Shown: one piece after another, positions 1 to 10,593 of the stretch | Layout of the letters: every line of letters starts with the position of its first letter | Position numbering within the stretch: the stretch's first letter is position 1 | Assembly: GCA_037962975.1 (NCBI GenBank) | Contig: JAYKXN010000129.1 | Location: 186,001 to 250,000 of the forward strand | DNA from: Clitoria ternatea | Taxonomy: Eukaryota > Streptophyta > Magnoliopsida > Fabales > Fabaceae | DNA: 64,000 nt | Reading direction: 5' to 3' | Made by a program: the position numbers and the translations under genes | The notes under the pieces: generated by a model | Seen by the model: the letters and a program-made list of their open reading frames with translations, nothing else | Database searches by the model: none | Told to the model about the DNA's origin: nothing

Positions 1-3000
1 ATGATCAGCATGTGATAATATAGATTCATTGTGCATCCATATATATATATATAAAGTGTGAAAATTTGGTTATTATAAAAAATAAGACATGATATATTTA
101 AGAGGTCTATACATATAGAGAAGAGTTATACTATCAAAATCTTAATTTTATCTTGAAGTAAAAATGTCAAATATGGTTATTAATGAATAACTAAAACATA
201 TTTAGACACATTTGTTATATTAGATTTATAAAATGTCACAATATCTATAGTCTTCTATCTAATAATTGGAGTGCAAAAATGTATATTGATGGCAACAAAC
301 ATTAGTCATAGTCATTGGTTGAGGAAAAGACACATAACTAATTTTAAAGATGAATAAACACTTCACTTTATTTTTCAGATGGATTCAGCTTAATTTATTT
401 TTAGGATAATTTATAACATCATATTTATTAAGTGGCAACATTTCATCATGACTGATTAAACTAATTGTAAGTGAGTTTGCTGAAATAAATACACAATATA
501 TGTTTAGGATCCCTTGAGTTATTTAATGTTGCTTTGGGTCCATATTCATGGCTTAGTGCAAACTAAATTTTGAACCCTAAATTATTGAGAGAAAATATGG
601 CATCACATAAAGTAAATCTAAAGGTTGAGAATCACAAACTTATCAACTTTATACATATAAAGATGAATTAGAAAGAGAAAATGTACAATGAAAATACTTT
701 TTATTTTTGAATTATATAACAATACCAAATTATGGACTGACATCCAACTTCTAAGATCTTTTAGATTTCTTTTAAAAAATATAACTCATATATTTGCATC
801 ACACTTGCTTATTGTTATAAACATGTGTAAATATCTCAAACAATGACTCATTTCTATATTGCTAACTTTTTTCTCTAGACGGGGATTTTATATATGTTAA
901 TAAATGAGTTCGTAGCATGTCAACTTTGACTTTTTAGGTCACAGGTCACACTTAAAATGTGAATTCTTGAAGTTTATGAGTGTTTATCATACCCTAAATC
1001 CTAAACCATACATTATAGAAGTAAAATTAAAATGAATAAAAAATAAAACTAGCATCTTTTCCAGTATTATCTTCATCTCAATCATAAACTTGTGTTTTTT
1101 TTTGTTACCACAAGATGGGAGCGCAACGACATGAAGCACTTTTTGAGGATACAAAACCTGTTAAAAATGCTTGTGCTAGGAGTGCTTATTAATTTAAAGA
1201 GATCTTGTGAGTGTGTCCACCAAAGGTGATTAAGTACAAATTCTAAAAGTAATAAAGTTAATGAACCAATTAGTGTTTATTGTAAAAAAAAGTGTTGAGA
1301 CAATAATCCCTTAAAATAGGATTCCTTGACAAATAATAAAATATTTATTGAGTAAAAAATAATTACAAAAATCAGTGAAAAGATTAGATTTCAATAAAAG
1401 TCATCATTATTAATTAAGTATACTTTAATTTAATTAAGATATATATAAAGAACCATCTAATAGTATTGAATTTGTTGTTATTATTATTATTTTTAAGCCA
1501 ATACTAAATTGTTATACCAAATTACATATGAAGATTATAAGGCGGCTTTATATATCAGAGTGAAATGTGTCACACATAGATGTTGTTAGAAGCCTTAGAC
1601 TTCAAGAATTCATATTTTAAGTGTGACCTATGACCTAAAAAGTCAAAATTGACATTCTACAAACTCATTTATTAACATATATAAAATCTCCGTCTAGAGA
1701 AAAAAAGTTAGCAATATAGAAATAAAATTAAAATGATAAAAATAAATAAAATTATCATACTTTATTACGTCTTAACTATGTATTCATCATATGAAACATA
1801 AACTTGTTTCTTTTTCATAAGATGGGAGTGTAACAACCTCGAGTACTTCTAGAAGATATATAACATATTGAAAATGCTTGTGATAGGAATCTTTTGATTG
1901 AAGGAGATGTTGTATATGTCTTCACAAAAGACAATCCAAGTGTAAATTTTGAAAATAATGAAGTTAGTAAACCAACTTGTGTTTATTTTAAAAAGAAAAA
2001 GTTGAGAACACAATCCCTTAAGATAGGATTATATAATGAAATGATAAAATAAGAGAAAATAATTCAAAATTACCGAAGGAAGAACGTTTCTAATAAAGTC
2101 ATCATCATTGTTTACACTTTGATTTTATTAAAGAACCACCTAATAATGCTTAACTGTATATTATTAAATCAAAATTATCATCATTGTGTATGTTTTAATT
2201 TAATAAAGATATATATAAAGAAGTATCTAATAATGGTTAGTTTTTTCTTTTCTTTAAACAAATACTCAACGCTTATATCAAACAACATACGAAGATTACA
2301 AGGGTGGTCTTACATATGTGACTTAGATATCACACTCGTCAAGGTTGTTATAAACCGGTAAAAGAATTTATTATCGTGATCAACAACGGATATTATGTAA
2401 TTCACTTATAACAAAAAAAGATCACATGAGAATGGTACAATTTTATTTAATAACTTCAAACATTGATATATCTTTCATTATTTTTCATTATGGTAACATG
2501 TTTTAGAATATTTATAATTTAAATCAATGATAATTATTATATATATTAATAAGTATTATATATATTAAAGATATTTAATATTACATAATAATATTTAACA
2601 TACTTATGACCTGAGCATGATACTTAGATATGATAAATGTTTTCAAATCTTATACATTTTTATTTGTTGGTTATTTACTAACATACAAATCAAAATCACT
2701 TATATATTAAAATCAACCTTTTGTTACTCTGATTAATATGTGTAAATATCACAAACAATGACTTACTTATTTTTATGATGTCATTTATCATGACATTTGT
2801 CTGAATCTCATCAATCATGACTTTTTTATATATATGTAGAACATATTAGTTATTAGTGTGGAAACATATATTTTGATACCATCATTGTATTGAAAATTAA
2901 AAATCTAGAATGAAATAAATATTTTATAATTTTTTACTTTTATATTTAATTTCTATTTTTTCTTCATTTAAATAAAATTTATTTTTTAAAATCAAATGAA

Positions 3001-4203
3001 GATAAATTTAATAAATCGCCACTTATCAAATTATTTTTATTCATTAAATATATCTTATATTTAGTGTTCTATTCTATGATTGAGACATCAATAAAAAAGT
3101 AACATTCATAAAAAAGTTATATAAAAATTATTAAAATTTAAAATCTTATAATATTCATAAATTTATGAAGAAAAAATTATGATGGTAGAAAAGGAACATC
3201 TGATATAGACACATTGTCTTTTTCAAATAAATAAGTAATACTAATACTTATGTATAATCATAAGGTTTAAAATATATAAACAAACTATGAAAATTAGATG
3301 TCAATAAAATATATGATGAATAAGTTGATAGAAACGACTATCAACTTAAAGAATTCACATTCTAATTGTGATTTAACATAAAAGATCAAAATTGACATTT
3401 TATGAATCCATTCATAAACATAAAATCCTTTTCTATAAAAAATTTAACATTATAGAAGTAAAATTAAAATGAATAAAAAAATAAAACTAGCATCTATTCC
3501 AGCATGATCTTCATCTTGATCATAAACTTGAGTTTTTTTGTTACTAGAGGATGGGGGTGCAATGAGATGAAGCACTTTTTGAGGATACAAAACCTGTTGA
3601 AAATGCTTGTGCTAGGAGTGCTTATTAATTTAAAGAGATCTTGTGAGTATGTCCACCAATGGTGATTAAGTATATATTCTGAAAGTAATAAAGTTAATGA
3701 ACTAACTAGTGTTTATTGTAAAAAAAAGTGTTGAGACAATAATCCCTTAGAATAGGATTACTTGACAAATAATAAAATATTTATTGAGTAAAAAGTAATT
3801 AGAAAAATCAGTGAAAGGATTATATTTAGATAAAAGTCATCGTTATTAATTATGTACACTTTAATTTATTAAGATATATAAAGAACCATCTAATAGTATT
3901 TAATGTATTGTTATTATTAAACTAATACTAAAATGTTATACCAAATTATATATGAAGATTATGGGGTGACTTTAAATATCAGAGTTAAATGTGTCACTTA
4001 TAGATGTTAGAAGCTAACAAAAGAATTGGTCATCATGGTGGACTTTAAATGTCATGTACTGCACTTACACTATCAAAATAAAGAACAGTAAAATTTAACA
4101 ACTTAAATTGGTGTATGTTTTATTATTTCACTTGATGTTTTTGTTTGATATAATGTTTAGAATACAAGTAAATTATAATCATTTGATAATCCCATTGTGC
4201 ATC

Positions 4204-4235
<32 letters not shown>

Positions 4236-6378
4236 GTGAAAATTTTTGTTATTACAAAAAATAAGACATGACATATTTAAGAGGCCTATACGTACAGAGA
4301 AGACATATACTACCAAAATCTAAATTTTATCTTAAAGTAAAAAACGTTAAATATATTTATATTAATAAATAACTAAAACATATTTAGACATATAAGTTAT
4401 ATTAGATTTCTAAAAAGTCACAATATCTTTAGTCTTTTATCTAATAATAGGAGTCAAAAAATGTATGATGGTAGCAGCAAACATTAGTCATAGTCACGGG
4501 TTGAGAAAAACTCACATAACTGATTTTAAAATATACATAACACTTCACGTTAATATCTAGATAGATTCGGGCTGATTTAATTTGAGGACATTGAGTAACA
4601 TATTATTTAATAAGTGGCTACATTTTATCATGACTGATTAAACTAATTTCAAGTGAGGTTTCTCAAATAAATACACAATATATGTTTGGTATCCTTTGAG
4701 TTATTTAATGTTGCTATGGGTCTGTATGCATGGCTTAATACAGACAAAATTTTGCACCCTAAAAAATAAAGAGAAAATATGGCGTCACATAAAGTAAATC
4801 TAAAGGCTGAGAATCATGAACTTATTATCTTTATACATATAAAGATTAATTGGAAAGAGAAAATGTACATTGAAAATACTTTTTATTTTTTAAATTATAT
4901 AACAATACCAAATTATGAATTGACATCCAACTTCTAAGATGTTTTATATTTCTTTTGAAAAATATAACTCATATAGTTGAATCAACCTTTCTTAATGTTA
5001 TAAACATGTGTAAATATCCCAAATAATGACTTATTTACGTTCATGATGTCATTTCTCATGACATTTGTTTAAATCTCTCCAATCATGACTTTTTTATATG
5101 TAGAACATATTAGTTGTTAGTGTGGAAACATATATTTTGATCATTATAGTAGTTAAAGTTTAAAAATCTTGAATTGAATAATTATTTAATATTTTTTACT
5201 TTTATATATCATTTATCATTTTGCTTCATTTAAATAAAAAATATTTTTTTAAAATCAAATAAAGATAAATTTAATAATCGTCACTTCTCAAATTATTTTT
5301 ATTCATTAAATATATGTTATATTTAGTGTTCTATGCTATGATTGAGGCATCAATAAAAATATAATATTCATCAAAAAGGAACATTTTATATAGAGAGATG
5401 TTATTTTTTTCAAATAAATAAGTAATACTAATACTTGTGTATAATCATAAGGTTTAAAATATATAAACAAACTATGAAAATTAGATGTCAATAAAATATA
5501 TGATGAATAAGTTGATAGAAACAACTATCAACTTAAAGAATTCACATTCTAATTGTGATTTGACATAAAAGATCAAAATTGACATTTTATGATTCCATTC
5601 ATAAACATAAAATCCTTGGGTATAAAAAATTTAACATTATGAACTAAATTTAAAATGAATAAAAAAATAAAACTAGCATCTTTTCCAGCATCATCTTCAT
5701 CTGGATCACAAACTTGTTTTTTTTGTTACCACAAGATGGGTGTGTAGTGACCCAAAGCACTTTTGAGGATACAAAACCAGTTGAAAATGCTTTGTGCTAG
5801 GAGTGGTTTAATTTAAAGAGATCTTATGAGTGTGTCCACCAAAGGTGATAAAGTATAAATTCTAAAAATAATAAAGTTAATGATCTAACTTGTGTTTATT
5901 ATAAAAAAAGTGTTGAGATAAGAATTCCTTAGAATAGGATTACTTGGAAAATAATAAAATATTTATTGAGTAAAAAATAATTACAAAAATCAATGAAAGG
6001 ATTAGATTTTAATAAAAGTCATCATTATTAATTATGTACACTTTAATTTGAATAAGATATATATATATAAAAACCATCTAATAGTATTTAATTTGTTATT
6101 ATTATTATTAAACCAATACTAAAATATTATACCAAATTATATATGAAGATTTTGGGATGGCTTTAAATATTAGAATTAAATGTGTCACTCATAGATGTTG
6201 TTAGAAGCCAACAAAAGAATTTGTCATCATAGTGGACTTTAAATGGAATGTACAACACTTACACCATTAAAATAAAGAATAGTAAAATTTAACATCCTAA
6301 ATTAGTGTATATTTTATTATTTTACTTGATGTTAATGTTTGTTATAATCATTTGAGAATATATATCCATTGTGCATAT
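1..6378. repeat. AT-rich kilobase-period satellite array, block 1
   Basis: This block holds one compound unit of about 4.2 kb (to about 4193) and one simple unit of about 2.2 kb (4194-6378). Each unit opens with CATTGTGCAT, a TA run and AAAGTGTGAAAA. The same ordered modules follow in each: GACATCCAACTTCTAAGAT, GTGTGGAAACATATATTTTG, a small hairpin GTTGATAG-loop-CTATCAAC, ACTAGCATCTTTTCCAG with GATGGGAG, and finally CAACAAAAGAATTTGTC and TTTTATTATTTTACTTG. The compound unit is two diverged copies of this module order. I see no gene here; the short ORFs (for example 2119-2361 and minus 5336-5524) recur identically in other units and are products of repetition. Similar blocks separate all mobile elements in the window. 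Confidence 0.85.
852..1721. repeat. Inverted module pair inside a satellite unit
   Basis: A segment of about 125 bp at 852-980 (TCTATATTGCTAAC to GTTTATGAGTG, with CTCTAGACGGGGA) is repeated as its reverse complement at about 1595-1721 (ACTTCAAGAATTC to GTTAGCAATATAGA). About 600 bp of forward-oriented satellite sequence separates the arms. The inverted arm also occurs at about 26810-26940, 38975-39125 and 51900-52045, and the forward form at 18500-18640. This suggests an inversion that was propagated with the array. Confidence 0.75.
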
Positions 6379-8017
6379 CACTACAACAAAAAGGGAATTT
6401 AGCGGCGGTTATTTTGGAATATAGCGGCGGTTTAAACCCCCGCAACCGCTGGAATAACTACCAACAGTTTAACCGCAGGGAAAACCGCCATTATGATTTT
6501 ATCTGCAGTTACAACCGCCGCAAAAAATAAAAGCCATTTAGATGCCGCTTAAACCGTCACTGAAAGTGTCAATATTTTCAAAAAAATAGGTTTTCCTTAA
6601 TTATAACAAATTATTTTTTATATCCACTAATTTTTAAAAGTCAGATTTTACCTTTTTTATAACATTTTTTTATACCCGTTAATGCTTTTAATGTGACAAT
6701 TATAGATTATATTTTATATATTAATTGATATTTATATTTTAAAAATAAATTTTAATATACAAATTAATTTGATTATCAACATATAAATAAAAAAACTAAA
6801 TTTCTAAAAATATAATTATGAGATCAATTTATAGTCAACTATAATTATATTAATAACAAAATCAATATAGGTCTTAACCAGTTACACATCATTTATAATA
6901 AAAGTTAAACAATCATCTACAAACTCATATATATATATATAGTCAAATAAAACATAAAGAAGCTAAGGTTGAACACTAGCCGAGGAAGAGGGCCTGGCTT
7001 GTGTAGGTGATCCTTCATCCTGAAATTAAAATAAATAAAATATAAATTATTGTTATCTATTAAAAAATATAGAAATTTAATCTATAGCAAATGGAACCTA
7101 TATTAAATGGCAAGTCATATATAAATACCCAACAACCTGTAAATTATTTTATTAAAATTTATGTGAGGATATCAACTATAATAGATTTCATTATTATCTA
7201 TGAATATTCAAAAGTTTGATGAATATCTATTTCATTAATATGAATAGGATACAAAATAAATTTTTTTCTTTAGATACAAATGATAAATAGTTACTATTTA
7301 CAATTATGAATATCCATTTAGATTTCTGATCTTATTATTAATTAGACTACATAATTTTAGAAAAAGGATAAAGAAAATTGGAGGACTAATTAATAAAGTT
7401 ATTTATAAAAAACTACAATCATATAATATAAGAGGGGACTAGAGAACCAAATAAATCATATATCAAATTAGTTTGTAACAAACTAAAATATTTATTGAAT
7501 TAGAAATTTTGTATGACGTAGAAAGTAGTTAAGAAATTAAGAAGAGGAAGTTTTAGTGATATTTTAAAATAAAAGTTTAAAGGCACTAGTTAGGTTGTTA
7601 GCAGTTTCCATTAAATAAAAACATGTTTGTGGATGGTGAAATCATGGAATCCAAACTAGAAATGGAATCCTAAGTGCTGCTGCCAATCTGCGTTTAATGG
7701 ATCCAATCAAAATTCTAAAAGCTACGAATCCCTCTGCTAGCCTAGTGGATCACCACCAACACTCAACCGTTCGTCAAAAGTTATTCGAACCCTTTATTTA
7801 TTTTTTATGTATCTTACCTGTGCATGTTAAGGGTAATAAAAAGATTTCTATCAAATTTTAATTCTATAACAATGATAAGAGTTTTATGATCTAACTTTTA
7901 AAAAAGTAATATTATATGTGATGTTATATGCAAATGTTAAATACTAAATATGTTTTTAGTCTAAAATTTGATTTTAATTTCTATGTTTTAAAATATTGGT
8001 TTAAGTTCTTGTGTTTT
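6379..8017. mobile_element. CACTA family A, copy A1 (5' part only)
   Basis: The fragment begins with CACTACAACAAAAAGGGAAT after the satellite junction GTGCATAT. It carries the AGCGGCGGTT subterminal repeats to about 6580, then AT-rich interior identical to copy A3 (32336 onward). The 3' end is missing: at 8017 the interior is joined directly to the end of a satellite unit (ATTATTTTACTTGG). The junction shares TGTTTT with both parents, which points to a microhomology deletion. No transposase coding is visible; the interior from 6600 to 8017 holds nothing I recognise. Confidence 0.85.
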
Positions 8018-8107
8018 ATTATTTTACTTGGTGTTAATGTTTGTTATAATGCTTAGAATACAAGTAAATGATTGTCGTTTGATAATATAGATTCATTGTG
8101 CATCCAT
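8018..8107. repeat. Satellite unit end between two CACTA elements
   Basis: This short remnant (TTACTTGGTGTTAATG to CATTGTGCATCCAT) is the normal end of a satellite unit. It lies between the broken end of CACTA-A1 and CACTA-B. Its last three bases, CAT (8105-8107), are the target duplication of CACTA-B. Confidence 0.8.
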
Positions 8108-8139
8108 CACTAGTGCAAAAAATGGCTATGAGGAAAGGA

Positions 8140-8545
8140 TACGAGCACGGCTATCCCAAAACCATGTTTAAAACAACGCGGTGGCATTTTTGTAAATATG
8201 AAGAAACGTGTTTTAATTTTAAAAGTCATATACGAGCACGGTTGAGACATGACCTTCCTTAAAAGCCATTTATGAACACGGTTACGAATGGACCGTGCTT
8301 AAAGGTTGGTTAATTTTTTTAATTTTTTTTAAAAGACTTATAAACACGGTTATAGTGAACCGTGCTTAAAGTTTGAAACAATTTTTTTAAATTTTTTTTT
8401 AAAAATCCTACAAAGACGGTTAAAGGGAACCGTGTTTAAAGGCTAATCTACTAACACAGTTATCAGGGGACCCGTGCTTAAAAGGTATAAAAAATTAAGC
8501 TACTAAGACGGTTCTGAGGGGAACCGTGCTTATAGAGTTATTCTC
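8140..8545. repeat. CACTA-B 5' subterminal repeats
   Basis: Repeated short motifs of the form GAGCACGGTT or AAGACGGTT face AACCGTGCTTAAA in alternating orientation, separated by T-rich spacers. They form many small potential hairpins. In CACTA elements such subterminal arrays bind the element's DNA-binding protein (TNPA in En/Spm); that role here is by analogy. Confidence 0.8.
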
Positions 8546-8611
8546 TAAGTTAAAAGGCTAATCATCATTCTCTTTCGTCGCTGACAAAATCTAAACTCTT
8601 CCATCATCATC

Positions 8612-9047
8612 ACAGACTCCGCTTCCTCCACCTTCATGCAATGCGTGAATCGTCGTGTATCCAGCGCCACCTCCGACCTTGACATGCTCAATTCCATGTC
8701 CTTCGGCACCGTGTCTTTCGAAGAGCTTCTATGTCACTGCAACGAGTTCTACAAGAAGAACCACGCCGATCTCCTTCAACTCGAAGATCGCCTCAAGAAC
8801 TATGGCTACGTTCCCGGTACTTCCTGAAACAAACTTTTATACTTTGTTATTACTTTTCTGTTCTTGATTTGGATTGTGATTTCTTTCATACTGTGGATTT
8901 AGTTCTAGATGTCGAGGAGGAGGAGGAGGAAGAGGAAGATGAATAACATCAAGATCTGGAAAACAGATTGGATAGTCTGGATTTTTTCTATGGATCGCTC
9001 TCCCTGGCCGGTTGTTCTAACTTCAAGAGTTTCGAAGAAGATGCTTT
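8612..9047 (+). pseudogene. Captured exons of an SKA3-like kinetochore protein gene
   Basis: Exon one reads TDSASSTFMQCVNRR then SFGTVSFEELLCHCNEFYKKN and LLQLEDRLKNYGYVP, and ends at a GT donor at 8817. The intron is 8817-8902. Exon two (8903-9047) joins in phase and reads VLDVEEEEEEEEDE, a TAA stop (8944-8946), then DLENRLDSLDFFYGSLSLAGC and FKSFEEDAL, ending at a GTATCC donor. The similarity to plant spindle/kinetochore-associated protein 3-like proteins is from memory and should be treated as probable. The open frame continues upstream of the ATG at 8636, so that Met is internal. The in-frame stop and absence of the rest of the gene make this a pseudogene fragment. The GAG run (about 8908-8940) encodes the acidic stretch. 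Confidence 0.55.
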
Positions 9048-9694
9048 GTATCCTTATCTTACGTCTCTTTTACTTTCTGTAGCTACATCTCAAGTTCTCA
9101 TTCTTAGGTTAATCTTCAGGTTCCATTTAGTTTTTGAACTGATATGATTTTTCAGCTTCCAAACTAATTTTATATGGAATTGAAAATATGAAAAAAAGGG
9201 AAGAAGAAAGAATTTTATCTAAATCAGATGAAATAGTGAAATTAGTATGATTGATTTTAACTTCTGGATGGTAACGGATGAAATTTACGCATGTTTGTCC
9301 TTTCATTTCAAAAGTTTTCTGTGCTCTACAGGTTCGGGTAAGTGAATCCTATGGGTTAAAGTTTCCTCGAGAATACTTCTCTTAAAGCAGCTCTTGTATT
9401 TTGACCGGTACACACGGTTGTTGGCTCCTAATTTGAACATGCTTCGGGACCAGAGGATTTCCATTACTTCGGATAGTTATATGGTACACAAAATAGTTAT
9501 ATGGTAATAGAAGCTTTTTTGGTTTTGGTGGCATGGCAAGTATGTTTCGAATTCGATGTAGTTCTTCCAGGCAGGTTATATGATGATTTCCCCTTGCTAT
9601 AATCAAGGAGCAGAAAGTTTATGGTGACTGGTTGTTGTTGTTTTTTTTCTGTTGAAAAGCATTCCTGGTAAACCTGTTCTGTTTAGCTTCATTA
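9048..9694 (+). other. Interior of CACTA-B, intron or UTR-like
   Basis: There is no open frame of note. The left part looks like an intron downstream of the SKA3-like exon (donor at 9048, candidate acceptor CTCTACAG near 9331). The right part, from about 9610 onward, precedes the miR399 site and is probably 5' UTR sequence taken from the PHO2-like gene. The boundary between the two captured loci cannot be placed from this sequence alone. Confidence 0.4.
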
Positions 9695-9715
9695 TGGGGT
9701 AACTCTCCTTTGGCA
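9695..9715 (+). promoter_or_regulatory. miR399 target site (captured PHO2 leader)
   Basis: Bases 9701-9715, AACTCTCCTTTGGCA, are perfectly complementary to the first 15 nucleotides of the conserved plant miR399 (as I recall the family). The remaining six bases, TGGGGT, add three pairs and one G:U wobble. The cleavage position (opposite miRNA nucleotides 10-11) is fully paired. The site is on the same strand as, and about 250 bp upstream of, the PHO2-like start codon, which is where miR399 sites lie in the 5' UTR of plant PHO2/UBC24 genes. Only one site is recognisable here, while intact PHO2 leaders usually carry several. There is no central bulge, so a transcript would be expected to be cleaved rather than act as an IPS1-type mimic. 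Confidence 0.8.
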
Positions 9716-9965
9716 ATATGGTAATGAGATTACTAATGATTTTTTCCAAGAGTTAAAAATCTATATCTTAATTGCTAGGTGGTGTGCTTTCTTATCAAGA
9801 TATTACTAATTTCTGTTTAATTCTGATTCTATCTATTTTTCAGTCTATTGAGAATTCATCTTATTAACTAACACTCTTTTCTTTCTTATGCTGTGTTTTG
9901 AAGTTATTTTATTGTAACTATTTTGTTGATGTTACCATGAACACCTTATGGCAGGCATCTAGTTA

Positions 9966-10177
9966 ATGGATACTCACATTATTGATTCGGATTGGGAAAC
10001 TTCCAGTGACAGCAGTAGCAGTGAGGATCAAGAGGATGTTGATTTTCGATATGGTGGACTTTTGTAATGTTTGATGATGGAACTAAATGTGAGATTATTA
10101 CATTGGAAAAAGATAAGCTTTTGCCAGTGACTCATAATTTTCTTGAAGATTTACAGTATCCATACTACCCAATATTT
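9966..10177 (+). pseudogene. Captured PHO2/UBC24-like N-terminal fragment
   Basis: PHO2 is a large E2 ubiquitin-conjugating enzyme that controls phosphate uptake and is repressed by miR399. Here the ATG at 9966 opens MDTHIIDSDWETSSDSSSSE followed by DQEDVDFRYGG, which matches the typical PHO2 N-terminus. The frame stops at TAA (10065-10067). A second piece in another frame (10064-10177) reads VMFDDGTKCEIITLEKDKLL then LEDLQYPYYP, which matches a segment roughly 100 residues further into the protein. An internal deletion therefore joined two parts. A splice acceptor (TATGGCAG) lies just before the start codon, as expected for a gene with a 5' UTR intron. The UBC catalytic domain is absent, so no enzyme can be made. 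Confidence 0.75.
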
Positions 10178-10261
10178 TGAACAAACACGGTTTTAAGGAA
10201 TAAAAAAATTTTAAGGAATAAAAAAATAAGGAATAAATTTGTTTTTTAAAAAAATAAGGTT

Positions 10262-10585
10262 TTAAGCACGGTTATGGTGTTAACCGTGCTTAAAAACCCC
10301 CTTACAAAGATGGTTGTTGTGAGAACTGAGCTTAAAAGTCCCCCTACGAAGACGGTTATTCTCAGAATCGTGCTTAAAAGTTGCCACATACGAACACGGT
10401 TCAAAGGAACCGTGCTTAAAAGCCCCCCTATGAAGACGGTTAAAAATAACCATGCTTAAAAGGTACATACAAGCACGGTTCATAACCGTCCTTAAAAGTC
10501 CCTATCTAAAAGCATGGTGGGAACAAGAACGGTTCTGGAACCGTGCATAAAAGTCCCCTAAAACCGTACTTAAAGCCTCTTTCTC
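10262..10585. repeat. CACTA-B 3' subterminal repeats
   Basis: Motifs of the type TAAGCACGGTT, AACCGTGCTTAAAA and ACGAAGACGGTT repeat about every 25-40 bp up to the 3' terminus. They mirror the 5' array. Short ORFs on both strands here (10274-10459 plus, 10280-10483 minus) are shadows of this periodicity. Confidence 0.8.
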
Positions 10586-10593
10586 CATTAGTG

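Larger units (their letters stand above)
1..8017. repeat. Copy 1 of a recent ~8-kb duplication
   Basis: Position 1 aligns with 25950, and the match runs to 8017 / 33977 with only scattered substitutions (for example CTTGTGAG near 1207 against CTTATGAG near 27154) and small indels (about 10 bp near 2098, and TA-run length changes). The copy contains satellite units and the 5' part of CACTA-A. The left limit lies outside the window. The right limit is a sharp junction at 8017/8018, where the CACTA interior is joined to the end of a satellite unit. Confidence 0.88.
8108..10593. mobile_element. CACTA family B: Pack-type element with captured gene pieces
   Basis: This non-autonomous CACTA transposon is 2486 bp long. 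It starts CACTAGTGCAAAAAATGGCT and ends AGCCTCTTTCTCCATTAGTG, giving imperfect terminal inverted repeats, and is flanked by the 3-bp duplication CAT (8105-8107 and 10594-10596). Both ends carry dense subterminal repeats built on ACGGTT/AACCGTGCTTAAA. It has no transposase, so it would need one in trans. The interior is not transposon sequence: it contains two sets of host-gene pieces, both on the plus strand, SKA3-like exons at 8612-9047 and a PHO2/UBC24-like leader and N-terminus at about 9690-10177. This is the structure of a Pack-CACTA (transduplication) element. Confidence 0.9.

Noticed and set aside
2119..2361. Short ORFs in satellite units (also 5336-5524, 11653-11871, 28106-28321, 31293-31481, 60351-60605, 62764-62994)
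   Set aside because: They recur because the unit recurs, are rich in Ile, Tyr, Phe and Asn as expected of AT-rich DNA, and vary freely between units.
8636..8638. ATG at 8636 as a real start codon
   Set aside because: The similarity to SKA3-like proteins continues upstream in the same frame (TDSASSTF), so this Met is internal.
9695..9715. That the miR399 match might be a MIR399 precursor or an IPS1-like mimic
   Set aside because: The match is to the target strand with no partner arm nearby, and there is no bulge opposite miRNA positions 10-11, so it fits a cleavable target site instead.
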